Notes under the pieces: generated by a model
The model's database searches: none
Told to the model about the DNA's origin: nothing
Seen by the model: the letters and a program-made list of their open reading frames with translations, nothing else
Origin: Veillonella sp.
GTDB lineage: Bacteria; Bacillota; Negativicutes; Veillonellales; Veillonellaceae
NCBI RefSeq assembly: GCF_019414865.1
Contig: NZ_DXLG01000052.1
Coordinates: 1 to 10,700 of the forward strand
Length of the DNA stretch: 10,700 bases
Direction: 5' to 3'
Program-made: the position numbers and the translations under genes
Part shown: piece after piece, positions 1-6,008 of the stretch
Numbering within the stretch: position 1 is the first letter of the stretch
How the letters are laid out: every line of letters starts with the position of its first letter

Positions 1-1
1 T

Positions 2-46
2 AGCGGGTGGTTTAATGATTCGCGACTACGTCGCGAACCAGTCTAA
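2..46 (+). CDS. Probable 3' end of an upstream gene (partial)
   Basis: Reading from base 2, fourteen sense codons (S-G-W-F-N-D-S-R-L-R-R-E-P-V) run to a TAA at 44-46. The stop lies 14 bases before a plus-strand hairpin terminator at 61-91, the arrangement expected for the end of a gene that begins outside the window. The peptide is too short for me to recognise a family. Another frame (from base 3) stays open to 146, but it would run through the terminator, so I prefer this one. The call rests mainly on position. Confidence 0.35.
   Translation, partial: SGWFNDSRLRREPV
19..37. repeat. Perfect 8-bp inverted repeat, 3-base loop
   Basis: TTCGCGAC (19-26) and GTCGCGAA (30-37) are perfect reverse complements around TAC. 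The repeat lies inside the presumed last codons of the partial upstream gene. It is GC-rich relative to its surroundings and has no U-tract, so it is not itself a terminator. It may be a simple coding coincidence or an RNA-stabilising hairpin. Confidence 0.5.
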
Positions 47-60
47 AGACAATAACCAAA

Positions 61-91
61 AGGAGCTATCTCAACGGATAGCTCCTCTTTT
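61..91. terminator. Rho-independent terminator, possibly bidirectional
   Basis: A perfect 10-bp stem AGGAGCTATC (61-70) / GATAGCTCCT (77-86) with a 6-base loop is followed by CTTTT on the plus strand. On the minus strand it is followed by TTTGGTTATT, a weaker T-rich tract. It probably ends the plus-strand gene whose tail is at 2-46, and may also stop transcripts leaving the DUF3343 gene on the minus strand. Confidence 0.75.
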
Positions 92-149
92 ACATGACAT
101 AATAATTGGAGAACTGTTTACATTAACAGCTCTAAATAGGCTTTAGGCC

Positions 150-398
150 TTATTTATTGGGACTTTCATATATAGTTGTATAACCGTCCTCTGTTACAGC
201 TACGATTTGTTCAATCTCCTCTGTTGGATCCTCTGTGAAAGTAAAACTTTCACTAGCATCAAAGGATGCACTCGTTCCACAAGAGGAACTCAAATCGCGG
301 GGCACCGGACGGAGTTCTATATTAGTTACCCCTTCAGAGGCTTCACGCTTGAAGCGAATCGCTCCAAAGTGAGAGTAAAATGTTGCAATATATTTCAT
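150..398 (-). CDS. DUF3343 family putative Se/S carrier-like protein
   Basis: This is a small soluble protein of 82 residues. The N-terminal run Y-I-A-T-F-Y-S-H-F-G-A-I-R-F-K and the motif P-V-P-R-x-L-S-S-S-C-G-T, with its single cysteine at residue 40, match the DUF3343 'putative Se/S carrier' family. Members are commonly found beside selenium-metabolism genes, where the conserved cysteine is thought to carry selenium or sulfur; that role is presumed, not proven. I chose the ATG at 398. An in-frame GTG two codons upstream (404) would add only M-I, and the family normally starts directly at this motif. No strong Shine-Dalgarno is visible, and the gene begins 17 bases after the yedE stop, so it is probably read by ribosomes finishing yedE. 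It is the last gene of the pair. Confidence 0.85.
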   Translation of the reverse strand: MKYIATFYSHFGAIRFKREASEGVTNIELRPVPRDLSSSCGTSASFDASESFTFTEDPTEEIEQIVAVTEDGYTTIYESPNK

Positions 399-415
399 AA
401 TCACTCATTTCTAAT

Positions 416-1477
416 CTACGCATTTGCTCGTTTTGTATTAACTACAGCAATAATAAGTGCCACAATAAAGCCAACAACTACAGCAATTTCACCATTTAGT
501 GTAGGACCATCACCAGAAGCTGCTAAACCGAAATTATGAGCGAATGCCGCACCAGCTGCAAGGCCAAGTACTGTAACCGCAGAATCAGAATTACCTTCAC
601 CAGTCATAATCAACTGACGCAATGGACAACCACCAAGCAATACGCTACAGAAACCTGCAAGCGCCATACCTAGGAAGTTCCACAATCCATCTGTATGTGC
701 AATCGGTTGGTTTTCAAAGCCTAGATGGAAGTTACCAAAGCTAATATTTACAACGAATACACCAATGAGAACTGCTAAATAGCCAAAGATAAGAATAGAT
801 TTTTTAAACAAGAATAAATCTCTAAAGCCCCCAACCGTACAAAGTCGGCTAAATTGAGATAAGCCACCTACTACAAGGCCAGCCGCCAAAGAAATGAGCC
901 ATGGAGCATGCATAGCGCCAGGACCTTTTTGGCTAAAGAAGATAAATGCTGGTGCTGTTACAACAAGTACGAGCAAGCCTACTTGAATAGCAGGCATCAT
1001 AGCAGATTCTAATTTGCTCAATGCATAAGTGCGTTGTAAAGAATAGCCTTTTTTCAAGAATATAGTACCAAATCCAATACCACCTGCAAAGCCGGCAATG
1101 CCGAACAAAGCATTTAAGTCACCACCGCCAAGTCGCAAAATCATACGAATTGGACAGCCAAGGAACATCAAAGCACCAATCATAACAAAGAAGCCAAGAA
1201 TAAATCGAATAATTGGAGATGAACCACCTTTACTTTGGTGTTCGCCACGAATCATGGACAATAGATAAGCCCCTAATATAAGACCGATAATTTCTGGGCG
1301 AATGTACTGTACAGGTGCGGCACGATGTAGACCTAGACCACCGACAGTATCGCGAACAAAGCACGCAATACAAAAGCCCATATTACCTGGATTTCCAGCT
1401 AATACGAGGAATCCCGCGATAGCACCAATAATAAGGCCTGCAATAATTAAATTCCGTTTTTCATGAGACCCACTCAT
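416..1477 (-). CDS. yedE: YedE-type putative selenium transporter
   Basis: A 353-residue polytopic membrane protein of the YeeE/YedE (sulfur/selenium transport) family, of the variant linked to selenium metabolism. Visible family features are the duplicated pore motifs L-G-C-P-I-R-M-x-L-R-x-G-G-G-D (Cys108) and G-G-C-P-L-R-Q-L-I-x-x-G-E-G-N (Cys284), plus C36-x-x-C39 and R-L-C213-T. YeeE/YedE proteins pass thiosulfate or similar species along internal cysteines; the selenium substrate here is inferred from family type and neighbours. Most of the length is hydrophobic helices with glycine-rich packing, and the protein appears full length. ATG at 1477 has a strong ribosome site, GAAAGGAG at 1484-1491. 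It is the first gene of a minus-strand pair with the Se/S-carrier-like protein and is divergent from the desulfurase-like gene. Confidence 0.9.
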   Translation of the reverse strand: MSGSHEKRNLIIAGLIIGAIAGFLVLAGNPGNMGFCIACFVRDTVGGLGLHRAAPVQYIRPEIIGLILGAYLLSMIRGEHQSKGGSSPIIRFILGFFVMIGALMFLGCPIRMILRLGGGDLNALFGIAGFAGGIGFGTIFLKKGYSLQRTYALSKLESAMMPAIQVGLLVLVVTAPAFIFFSQKGPGAMHAPWLISLAAGLVVGGLSQFSRLCTVGGFRDLFLFKKSILIFGYLAVLIGVFVVNISFGNFHLGFENQPIAHTDGLWNFLGMALAGFCSVLLGGCPLRQLIMTGEGNSDSAVTVLGLAAGAAFAHNFGLAASGDGPTLNGEIAVVVGFIVALIIAVVNTKRANA

Positions 1478-1483
1478 AGTAAA

Positions 1484-1491
1484 CTCCTTTC
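1484..1491 (-). promoter_or_regulatory. Strong ribosome binding site of yedE
   Basis: GAAAGGAG on the minus strand, 6 bases before the ATG at 1477-1475. It fixes the start of yedE. Confidence 0.8.
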
Positions 1492-1513
1492 AAACTACAA
1501 ACACAAAAACTCT

Positions 1514-1552
1514 ATGAGTACATGCTCCGATTCTAAGTAACATGCTACTCAT
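1514..1552. repeat. Operator-like inverted repeat in the divergent promoter region
   Basis: ATGAGTACATG (1514-1524) and CATGCTACTCAT (1541-1552) are inverted copies that match except for one extra base. The right arm touches the extended -10 of the plus-strand promoter, and the left arm lies in the presumed promoter zone of yedE. A regulator bound here could control both directions. No known operator was recognised. Confidence 0.4.
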
Positions 1553-1560
1553 GATATAAT
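1552..1560 (+). promoter_or_regulatory. Extended -10 promoter of the aminotransferase gene
   Basis: TGA-TATAAT is a perfect -10 hexamer (1555-1560) with the TGN extension. The -35 position (TCTAAG near 1532) is poor, as is common with extended -10 promoters. The predicted start near 1567 leaves about 30 bases of leader, with TGGAG at 1586-1590 as the ribosome site for the ATG at 1598. Confidence 0.6.
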
Positions 1561-1597
1561 AGCCATAAATATACATTGTTATTTATGGAGATTATCT

Positions 1598-2755
1598 ATG
1601 GACTATATCTATTTAGACAATGCGAGCACTTCGTTTCCTAAAGCACCAACAGTCGCCACCGCTATGTCCGACTATATAACGAACCGGGGTATCAATATCA
1701 ACCGCGGCTCCTATGCTCTCGCCTATGATGTAGAGGACACTATCTATACAACGAGACAACGACTAAACACCTTATTCAACGGTCATGATCCATCTCATGT
1801 CGTCTTTACACAAAATGTGACGATGAGCTTAAACATGGTCATCAAGGGCCTATTAAAAGCCGGTGATCATGTGCTCGTTAGCTCAATGGAGCACAACGCA
1901 GTTATGAGACCGCTCACACAACTACTAGATAAAGGCATTACCTTTGACATTATCCCTTGTGACAAGACCGGTTCCATTCAACTTGAAAGCATGGATAGTC
2001 TCATTCGTCCAAATACAGTGGCTATGATTATCAATCACGCGTCCAATGTATGTGGAACCATCCAACCGCTCGAATCAATTGGCTCAATCTGCAAGACTCA
2101 TAATCTACAATTTATTGTAGACGCAGCCCAAACGGCAGGTGTTATTCCTATTGATGTGAAAGCATGTCATATTGATGCCCTTTGCTTTACAGGTCATAAA
2201 GGCTTATTGGGACCTCAAGGTATTGGTGGTATTATATTAACCAAAGAAATGGCTCAAAACTTAACCCCTCTTATTGCTGGTGGTACAGGCAGCTTCTCAC
2301 ATTTAGAAACGATGCCTACCCATATGCCCGACGCCTTTGAAGCAGGTACGTTAAATCTACCTGGCATCATCGGGCTCAATGAAGGCCTCTCCTATATTGA
2401 GTCACAAGGAATGGAGAACATTCACAACCACGAGCTAGCGTTAACACAAGCCTTCCTAGAAGGATTACAATCAATAGATGTTGTTAACATCATTGGTAAA
2501 CAAGATATCCAAGATAGAACTGCCGTTGTATCCATCACAATCGATAGTATGGACCCAGCAAGTATTGCTTACGAACTAGAATCTACTTATCACATCATGA
2601 CACGTGTTGGTCTCCACTGTGCCCCACGAGCACACCAAACACTAGGAACCTATCCAGAAGGAACTGTGCGCTTCTCCTTTGGCTATGCTAACACACATGA
2701 AGATGTGGTATCCGCATTATCTGCGCTACATAGAATCCTTAAAAATACTAAATAA
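1598..2755 (+). CDS. Class V aminotransferase, cysteine desulfurase-like (EF2568 type)
   Basis: This is a PLP-dependent fold-type I enzyme of 385 residues, full length. The N-terminus Y-L-D-N-A-S-T-S-F-P-K is the class V signature. H99 (S-S-M-E-H-N) should stack on PLP, D175 (D-A-A-Q-T-A-G) should bind the pyridine nitrogen, and K201 (F-T-G-H-K-G-L-L-G-P-Q-G) is the Schiff-base lysine. Cys341 in R-V-G-L-H-C-A-P sits where cysteine desulfurases and selenocysteine lyases carry the catalytic cysteine. The sequence reads like the EF2568-type subgroup, which accompanies orphan selD and selenium-dependent molybdenum hydroxylase genes. The likely job is mobilising S or Se from (seleno)cysteine for the neighbouring carrier; the substrate is inferred. 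It is the only complete plus-strand gene here and is convergent with the nifB-like gene. Confidence 0.88.
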   Translation: MDYIYLDNASTSFPKAPTVATAMSDYITNRGININRGSYALAYDVEDTIYTTRQRLNTLFNGHDPSHVVFTQNVTMSLNMVIKGLLKAGDHVLVSSMEHNAVMRPLTQLLDKGITFDIIPCDKTGSIQLESMDSLIRPNTVAMIINHASNVCGTIQPLESIGSICKTHNLQFIVDAAQTAGVIPIDVKACHIDALCFTGHKGLLGPQGIGGIILTKEMAQNLTPLIAGGTGSFSHLETMPTHMPDAFEAGTLNLPGIIGLNEGLSYIESQGMENIHNHELALTQAFLEGLQSIDVVNIIGKQDIQDRTAVVSITIDSMDPASIAYELESTYHIMTRVGLHCAPRAHQTLGTYPEGTVRFSFGYANTHEDVVSALSALHRILKNTK

Positions 2756-2779
2756 TACTAAATAATACTAAATAATACT
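2743..2779. repeat. 10-bp tandem repeat across the aminotransferase stop codon
   Basis: The unit AATAATACTA occurs at 2751-2760, 2761-2770 and, with one end change, 2771-2780. A partial copy, AAATACTA, lies at 2743-2750. The gene's TAA (2753-2755) is inside the first full unit, so the last codons N-T-K come from the partial copy. Copy number could change by slippage without harming the protein, because each unit carries stop codons. Confidence 0.85.
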
Positions 2780-2787
2780 TAACCATT

Positions 2788-2817
2788 AAGGCTATATACT
2801 TCGGTATATAGCCTTTT
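2788..2817. terminator. Shared bidirectional terminator with UUCG tetraloop
   Basis: A perfect 12-bp stem AAGGCTATATAC (2788-2799) / GTATATAGCCTT (2804-2815) closes a C(TTCG)G loop, the exceptionally stable UUCG tetraloop on the plus strand. TTTT ends the plus-strand version. On the minus strand the loop reads CGAA and the T-tract is poor. It sits between two converging genes and probably serves the plus-strand aminotransferase best. Confidence 0.85.
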
Positions 2818-2823
2818 ATACTT

Positions 2824-3654
2824 CTACGCTTCACACAAACGACCGATAGCATCAGCTCTGCAGCGTTTGCAGTGTGTCATTTGCGGCACATAGTGACCAA
2901 TAAATTGACGCATGTTATTGATTTCTTCTGAAGTCGGGCCCCTATGATTTTCAAAGGCCGTATCATGAACCGGAATCATAGCAATACAGTTCATCAAATC
3001 GACACCCCATGCTTCCGCTTGTTTAGCGATAGCTGGTACATGGTCCATATTTACATCAGGCACTACTACGGTGTTAATCTTAACAATGATGTTCTTTTCC
3101 TTTAACTTCCGGATACTTTCAGCCTGACGTTCTAATAAAATACGGGCCCCATCGATTCCCTTGTAGATATTACCCTCATAGCGAACCATGGAATATACAT
3201 GTTTTGCAATCTCAGGATCAATAGCATTAGCCGTAATCGTTACATGCGTAATTCCTAAGTCAGCAATGTCATTAACATAATCAGGCACTGCCAAACCATT
3301 ACTAGATAAACAAAGCATGACATGAGGAAAATCCTTTTTCACGAGGCGGAAGGTTTCAAGTGTCTTGTCTGCATCACACATAGGATCCCCAGGACCTGCA
3401 ATACCTACTACAGAGATATCCTGACGAGCATCAAACACCTTGCGCACAAAGGCAGCTGCCTCTTGTGGCGTATAGACATGCTGCGTCACGCCCGGTCTAT
3501 TTTCATTCGCACAGTCGTACTTACGATTACAATAATTACATTGAATATTACAATTTGGCGCTACTGGTAAATGTAAACGACCCCAATTAGCAGAAGCGGC
3601 CTTGTTGTAACAAGGATGATTTTGTAGGAAACTTTGTCCTTGAATTTCTTTCAT
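2824..3654 (-). CDS. nifB: Stand-alone NifB-type radical SAM enzyme
   Basis: Radical SAM protein of 276 residues with clear NifB hallmarks: H-P-C-Y-N (11-17 region), R-L-H-L-P-V-A-P-x-C35-N-I-Q-C39-N-Y-C42-N-R-K-Y-D-C48, G-I-A-G-P-G-D-P, C115-L-S-S-N-G, V-K-I-N-T-V, and the C-terminal H-C262-K-R-C265-R-A-D-A-I-G. Cys35/39/42 should bind the radical SAM [4Fe-4S] cluster. Known NifB uses further Cys/His residues for two more clusters, which it fuses into the carbide-containing NifB-co precursor of nitrogenase cofactors. There is no fused NifX-like domain, so this is the short form. No nitrogenase genes are visible, so its product here is unknown. Cys93 and Cys274 are additional cysteines. ATG 3654 follows the preceding stop by 2 bases, with AAAGG as ribosome site. 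It is the last gene of the operon. Confidence 0.88.
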   Translation of the reverse strand: MKEIQGQSFLQNHPCYNKAASANWGRLHLPVAPNCNIQCNYCNRKYDCANENRPGVTQHVYTPQEAAAFVRKVFDARQDISVVGIAGPGDPMCDADKTLETFRLVKKDFPHVMLCLSSNGLAVPDYVNDIADLGITHVTITANAIDPEIAKHVYSMVRYEGNIYKGIDGARILLERQAESIRKLKEKNIIVKINTVVVPDVNMDHVPAIAKQAEAWGVDLMNCIAMIPVHDTAFENHRGPTSEEINNMRQFIGHYVPQMTHCKRCRADAIGRLCEA

Positions 3655-3656
3655 AA

Positions 3657-4463
3657 TTAACCTTTCCGACCAAATCTAATAGCATCTTTATGGCAAACAT
3701 GTAAGCAATCACCACAGTTGGTACAATTCATTTCATTTGGTCGTGTTCCCATTTCACATACGCGCAAGCACGCATCACAGTTATCGCAATCATTTGTTTT
3801 AAAAATTCTAAAAATAGAAATTTTGCGAAGCAACTCCATTACGCCCCCAAAAGGACATACAAAGCGGCACCAAGCATTGGCGATAATAAGGGAACCAGCA
3901 ATAATAGATACGACCGTTATAGTACGAGCCGCCCAATACCATTCGGAGAACTGCATAGATAAAATAACAGCATTAAAATATTCATCGCTCGTCCGAATGG
4001 GGATCATAATGCGGGGATTACCAAATTTAAAATATACCACAAGCCCTAAAATTATAGTTGCTACCATGCCGAGTTGAAGGAAACGCATATAGTTTTTACG
4101 ATTTCTTAGTGGTCCCATAGATATTTTTCCCAGCATTTGGTTAACCCACCCACTTGGACAGAACCAGCTACAGAAAGCACGTCCAAAGAAGACGACCATA
4201 ATCGGCAAGATAATCCACCACGCATAAAAGTACGTCGTGATGCGGCCCCAGCAGGTAATTATGGAACAGCTTTCACAGTTTACGAATGGAACAATATAAG
4301 GGCATCGGAATATGCCATAGTACACCCATTTCCCCATAATAAAGAGGAAGATAAACTGTACAATCCGACGCCAAAGCGTTAAATTTTTAGGGGCTTGTTT
4401 CCCAGATACACCAGAACTAACTTGAGTTCCACAGGTTGTAGATGATGGACAGTGATTACACAT
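3657..4463 (-). CDS. NapH/NosR-type membrane polyferredoxin
   Basis: Membrane iron-sulfur protein of 268 residues. About four hydrophobic helices are visible (roughly 34-51, 80-96, 128-147, 176-196). Two C-x3-C-P motifs (C98-S-W-F-C102-P and C199-R-F-V-C203-P) are the signature of the NapH/NosR/RdxA group. The tail carries two [4Fe-4S] ferredoxin motifs: C226-x2-C-x2-C-x3-C236 and C247-x2-C-x2-C-x3-C257. Extra cysteines occur near the N-terminus (C2, C5, C11) and in C63-E-S-C66-x4-C71. Such proteins usually move electrons between quinol and a periplasmic or cytoplasmic partner; the partner here could be the downstream NifB-like enzyme or the exported upstream protein (inference). Its ATG overlaps the end of the upstream gene by 8 bases, implying translational coupling. 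Confidence 0.85.
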   Translation of the reverse strand: MCNHCPSSTTCGTQVSSGVSGKQAPKNLTLWRRIVQFIFLFIMGKWVYYGIFRCPYIVPFVNCESCSIITCWGRITTYFYAWWIILPIMVVFFGRAFCSWFCPSGWVNQMLGKISMGPLRNRKNYMRFLQLGMVATIILGLVVYFKFGNPRIMIPIRTSDEYFNAVILSMQFSEWYWAARTITVVSIIAGSLIIANAWCRFVCPFGGVMELLRKISIFRIFKTNDCDNCDACLRVCEMGTRPNEMNCTNCGDCLHVCHKDAIRFGRKG

Positions 4464-5319
4464 CTTTTACACCAAACCTTTCTATCAAATCGAGACCTCT
4501 CGCACTATAAACGGATGTGAACCCGTGATTTTCTAAGATTTGTTGTCCTTCTTGTGACCGTGTAAATTCAATATAATCGGCAGCCAACGCACGATCTTGT
4601 ACATATTTCATCGTGTTAATAGTGAAAGTGAGCGGTGCAGGTGGCACAAATTGTGCAGGTATGGAGAAGTACTCTATACGATCCTTAAACCGATCATGTG
4701 TGGTAAGGCGTTTTTCAATGATAGATACATCGGCTTTACCTTCTACGAGATCACACATCATGGAAATTACGCAAGCATTTTCAGCCATTAAGTTTTTCAT
4801 GATACCATCGGTTAAACCAGATAATTTCATGATTCCTTTTACAGACGCACTACCAGGGGGAGATGCGCCCAGGGGCAACATAACGCGTACACCAGGCTCG
4901 GCCATATCCTTCAAGTCCCGAATCCCTGCGGGATTCCCCTTAGGTGTAACGATAACGTAATCCGTAAAACATAATGGTTCAAAAGCCATACTTACGCCTT
5001 TTTTGCGCATATTTTTCGCTAAATCTAAACCGCGAGCTCCAAAGATTTCTGTGCGACTCTTCTCAGCCAACAAGGATTTACCAATAGATCCTGCAAAGGC
5101 ACCAGTATACTGAATATTGTGCCCTGTGTGCATTGTATAAACTTGGTTTAAATCAAGGAACGCTTCCGATAAACCGCCACAAGTCCACACTTGTAATGAA
5201 TCAGACTGTGTTGGCTTGTAAGCGCCGCGTATAAACGACGGCACCGCTGATGCGGCTGCTAAAGCTAAAGCACCACCAATAAACTGGCGACGGGATATAT
5301 CCTTTTTCAAAAATCCCAT
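4456..5319 (-). CDS. Tat-exported ModA-like substrate-binding protein
   Basis: A 287-residue periplasmic-binding-type protein. The N-terminus has a twin-arginine signal, S-R-R-Q-F-I-G (9-15), followed by an alanine-rich hydrophobic stretch to about residue 27. The body resembles molybdate-type binding proteins: L-S-E-A-F near 50-54, T-G-A-F-A-G-S-I-G-K near 72-81, the P-P-G-S-A loop near 154-158, and an S-x-E-G-Q-Q-I-L C-terminal helix. The mature part has cysteines at 47, 117, 183 and 189, C47 directly in the first strand loop, which is unusual for ModA. The ligand is unknown. I chose ATG 5319 over GTG 5337 because AAAGGTGG lies just upstream of the ATG. No permease or ATPase is adjacent, so ordinary ABC uptake is uncertain. 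First gene of a three-gene operon. Confidence 0.8.
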   Translation of the reverse strand: MGFLKKDISRRQFIGGALALAAASAVPSFIRGAYKPTQSDSLQVWTCGGLSEAFLDLNQVYTMHTGHNIQYTGAFAGSIGKSLLAEKSRTEIFGARGLDLAKNMRKKGVSMAFEPLCFTDYVIVTPKGNPAGIRDLKDMAEPGVRVMLPLGASPPGSASVKGIMKLSGLTDGIMKNLMAENACVISMMCDLVEGKADVSIIEKRLTTHDRFKDRIEYFSIPAQFVPPAPLTFTINTMKYVQDRALAADYIEFTRSQEGQQILENHGFTSVYSARGLDLIERFGVKDV

Positions 5320-5324
5320 GTACT

Positions 5325-5335
5325 TACCACCTTTC
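5325..5335 (-). promoter_or_regulatory. Ribosome binding site that sets the ModA-like start
   Basis: On the minus strand GAAAGGTGG lies about 7 bases before the ATG at 5319. The alternative upstream GTG (5337) overlaps this site and has no comparable signal, so the shorter protein is preferred. Confidence 0.65.
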
Positions 5336-5367
5336 ACTGAACTTTACAGTACTAAGCATATACTCAC

Positions 5368-5395
5368 ATTATAGTATAAAATCCATAAGTTTAAA
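5368..5395 (-). promoter_or_regulatory. Candidate promoter of the ModA-like/polyferredoxin/nifB operon
   Basis: A perfect minus-strand TATAAT at 5373-5368 has TTTAAA (5395-5390) 16 bases upstream as a weak -35. Transcription would begin near 5361, giving a leader of roughly 40 bases, too short for a riboswitch. The -35 overlaps one copy of the direct repeat at 5384-5414. Confidence 0.5.
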
Positions 5396-5414
5396 TGATG
5401 ATATGCATAAGTTT
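5384..5414. repeat. Direct repeat CATAAGTTT, 22-bp spacing
   Basis: CATAAGTTT occurs at 5384-5392 and again at 5406-5414, start to start 22 bp, about two helical turns. It lies at and just upstream of the -35 of the operon promoter, as a paired activator or repressor site would. No known regulator motif was recognised, and the region is AT-rich, so chance is possible. Confidence 0.35.
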
Positions 5415-5690
5415 GATTAATTTATTTATATAGATTAGTCATGTGAATACTGTTTTTAAAGGCATTATTATAAAATTTTAAGATATTCTCTCCATATCTA
5501 TTTTATTGAATATTTATTGTATACGATGAATATGCTATTTTTTTTAGGTTTAATGAAGCTAATATCCCGCTATACGCTCAGTGCATAGTAAACAAGGATA
5601 ATCAGTGCTATAGACTATATTTGAACGCTTTACAGCACTCATGGCCCTTTAGGGTTTAAATTCACTATAAGACAATATTGCCCAAAAGAA
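5415..5690. other. AT-rich intergenic stretch without a recognisable gene
   Basis: No convincing reading frame, tRNA or known RNA was found on either strand. There is a run of eight T at 5538-5545 with no clear stem before it. CAGTGCATAG (5579-5588) is echoed by CAGTGCTATAG (5603-5613), and AGTGCT/AGCACT form a loose 6-bp inverted pair near 5604 and 5634. None of these is strong enough to name. Several AT-rich hexamers resemble -10 sites but lack partners. Confidence 0.4.
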
Positions 5691-5693
5691 CGC

Positions 5694-5728
5694 AAAAAGG
5701 CGGTACAACCAAATGGTTGTACCGCCTT
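5694..5728 (-). terminator. Strong terminator of the rpsF-ssb-rpsR operon
   Basis: A perfect 14-bp stem AAGGCGGTACAACC (5697-5710) / GGTTGTACCGCCTT (5715-5728) with a 4-base loop is followed on the minus strand by TTTTT. It begins 10 bases after the rpsR stop and is the obvious end of the ribosomal operon. Confidence 0.92.
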
Positions 5729-5738
5729 GATTCATCAA

Positions 5739-5969
5739 TTATTCAGCAGTGAATGGCAATAAAGCGATTGCACGTGCACGTTTGATAGCTGTAGTCAATT
5801 TGCGTTGATGTTTTGCGCAAGTACCGGAAATACGACGAGGTAAGATTTTGCCGCGTTCAGTCGTGAAACGACGAAGTTTAGCAACATCTTTATAGTCGAT
5901 TTGATCGATATGGTCTGCACAGAAAACGCATACTTTTCTTCTTGGCTTTCTGCCTCTATCTCTTCTCAT
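5739..5969 (-). CDS. rpsR: 30S ribosomal protein S18
   Basis: A basic 76-residue protein with the S18 core (Y-K-D-V-A-K-L-R-R-F-T-T-E-R-G-K-I-L-P-R-R near 26-46, ending A-I-A-L-L-P-F). It binds 16S rRNA together with S6 in the small-subunit platform. This is a cysteine-containing form: C14-V-F-C17 together with C51-A-K-H54 could hold zinc, as in other zinc-type S18 proteins. ATG 5969 is preceded by AAAGGAGG about 7 bases upstream, a near-perfect ribosome site. It is the third gene of the operon, 39 bases after ssb, and is followed directly by a strong terminator. Length and motifs are typical. Confidence 0.97.
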   Translation of the reverse strand: MRRDRGRKPRRKVCVFCADHIDQIDYKDVAKLRRFTTERGKILPRRISGTCAKHQRKLTTAIKRARAIALLPFTAE

Positions 5970-6008
5970 TGCGAATCCTCCTTTTCGAATTAGTAGGAGT
6001 CCCTGACA

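Noticed and set aside
3..146. Frame open from base 3 to a TAG at 144-146, possible tail of an upstream gene
   Set aside because: It would run through the complete hairpin terminator at 61-91. The frame ending at 46 fits the terminator position better.
207..539. Plus-strand reading frame of 110 codons
   Set aside because: It lies opposite the DUF3343 and yedE genes, has no ribosome site and its product resembles no family; it is a shadow.
150..2755. Possible selenoproteins (in-frame TGA read as selenocysteine) in the selenium block
   Set aside because: The three genes are complete without any internal TGA, and no downstream insertion-element hairpin is needed.
2824..3654. Evidence for nitrogen fixation
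   Set aside because: Only a NifB-like gene is present. No nifHDK, nifEN or other nif genes are visible, so diazotrophy is not supported.
5338..5738. Molybdenum-cofactor or other riboswitch upstream of the ModA-like gene
   Set aside because: The best promoter leaves only about 40 bases of leader, and no riboswitch core was recognised in the gap.
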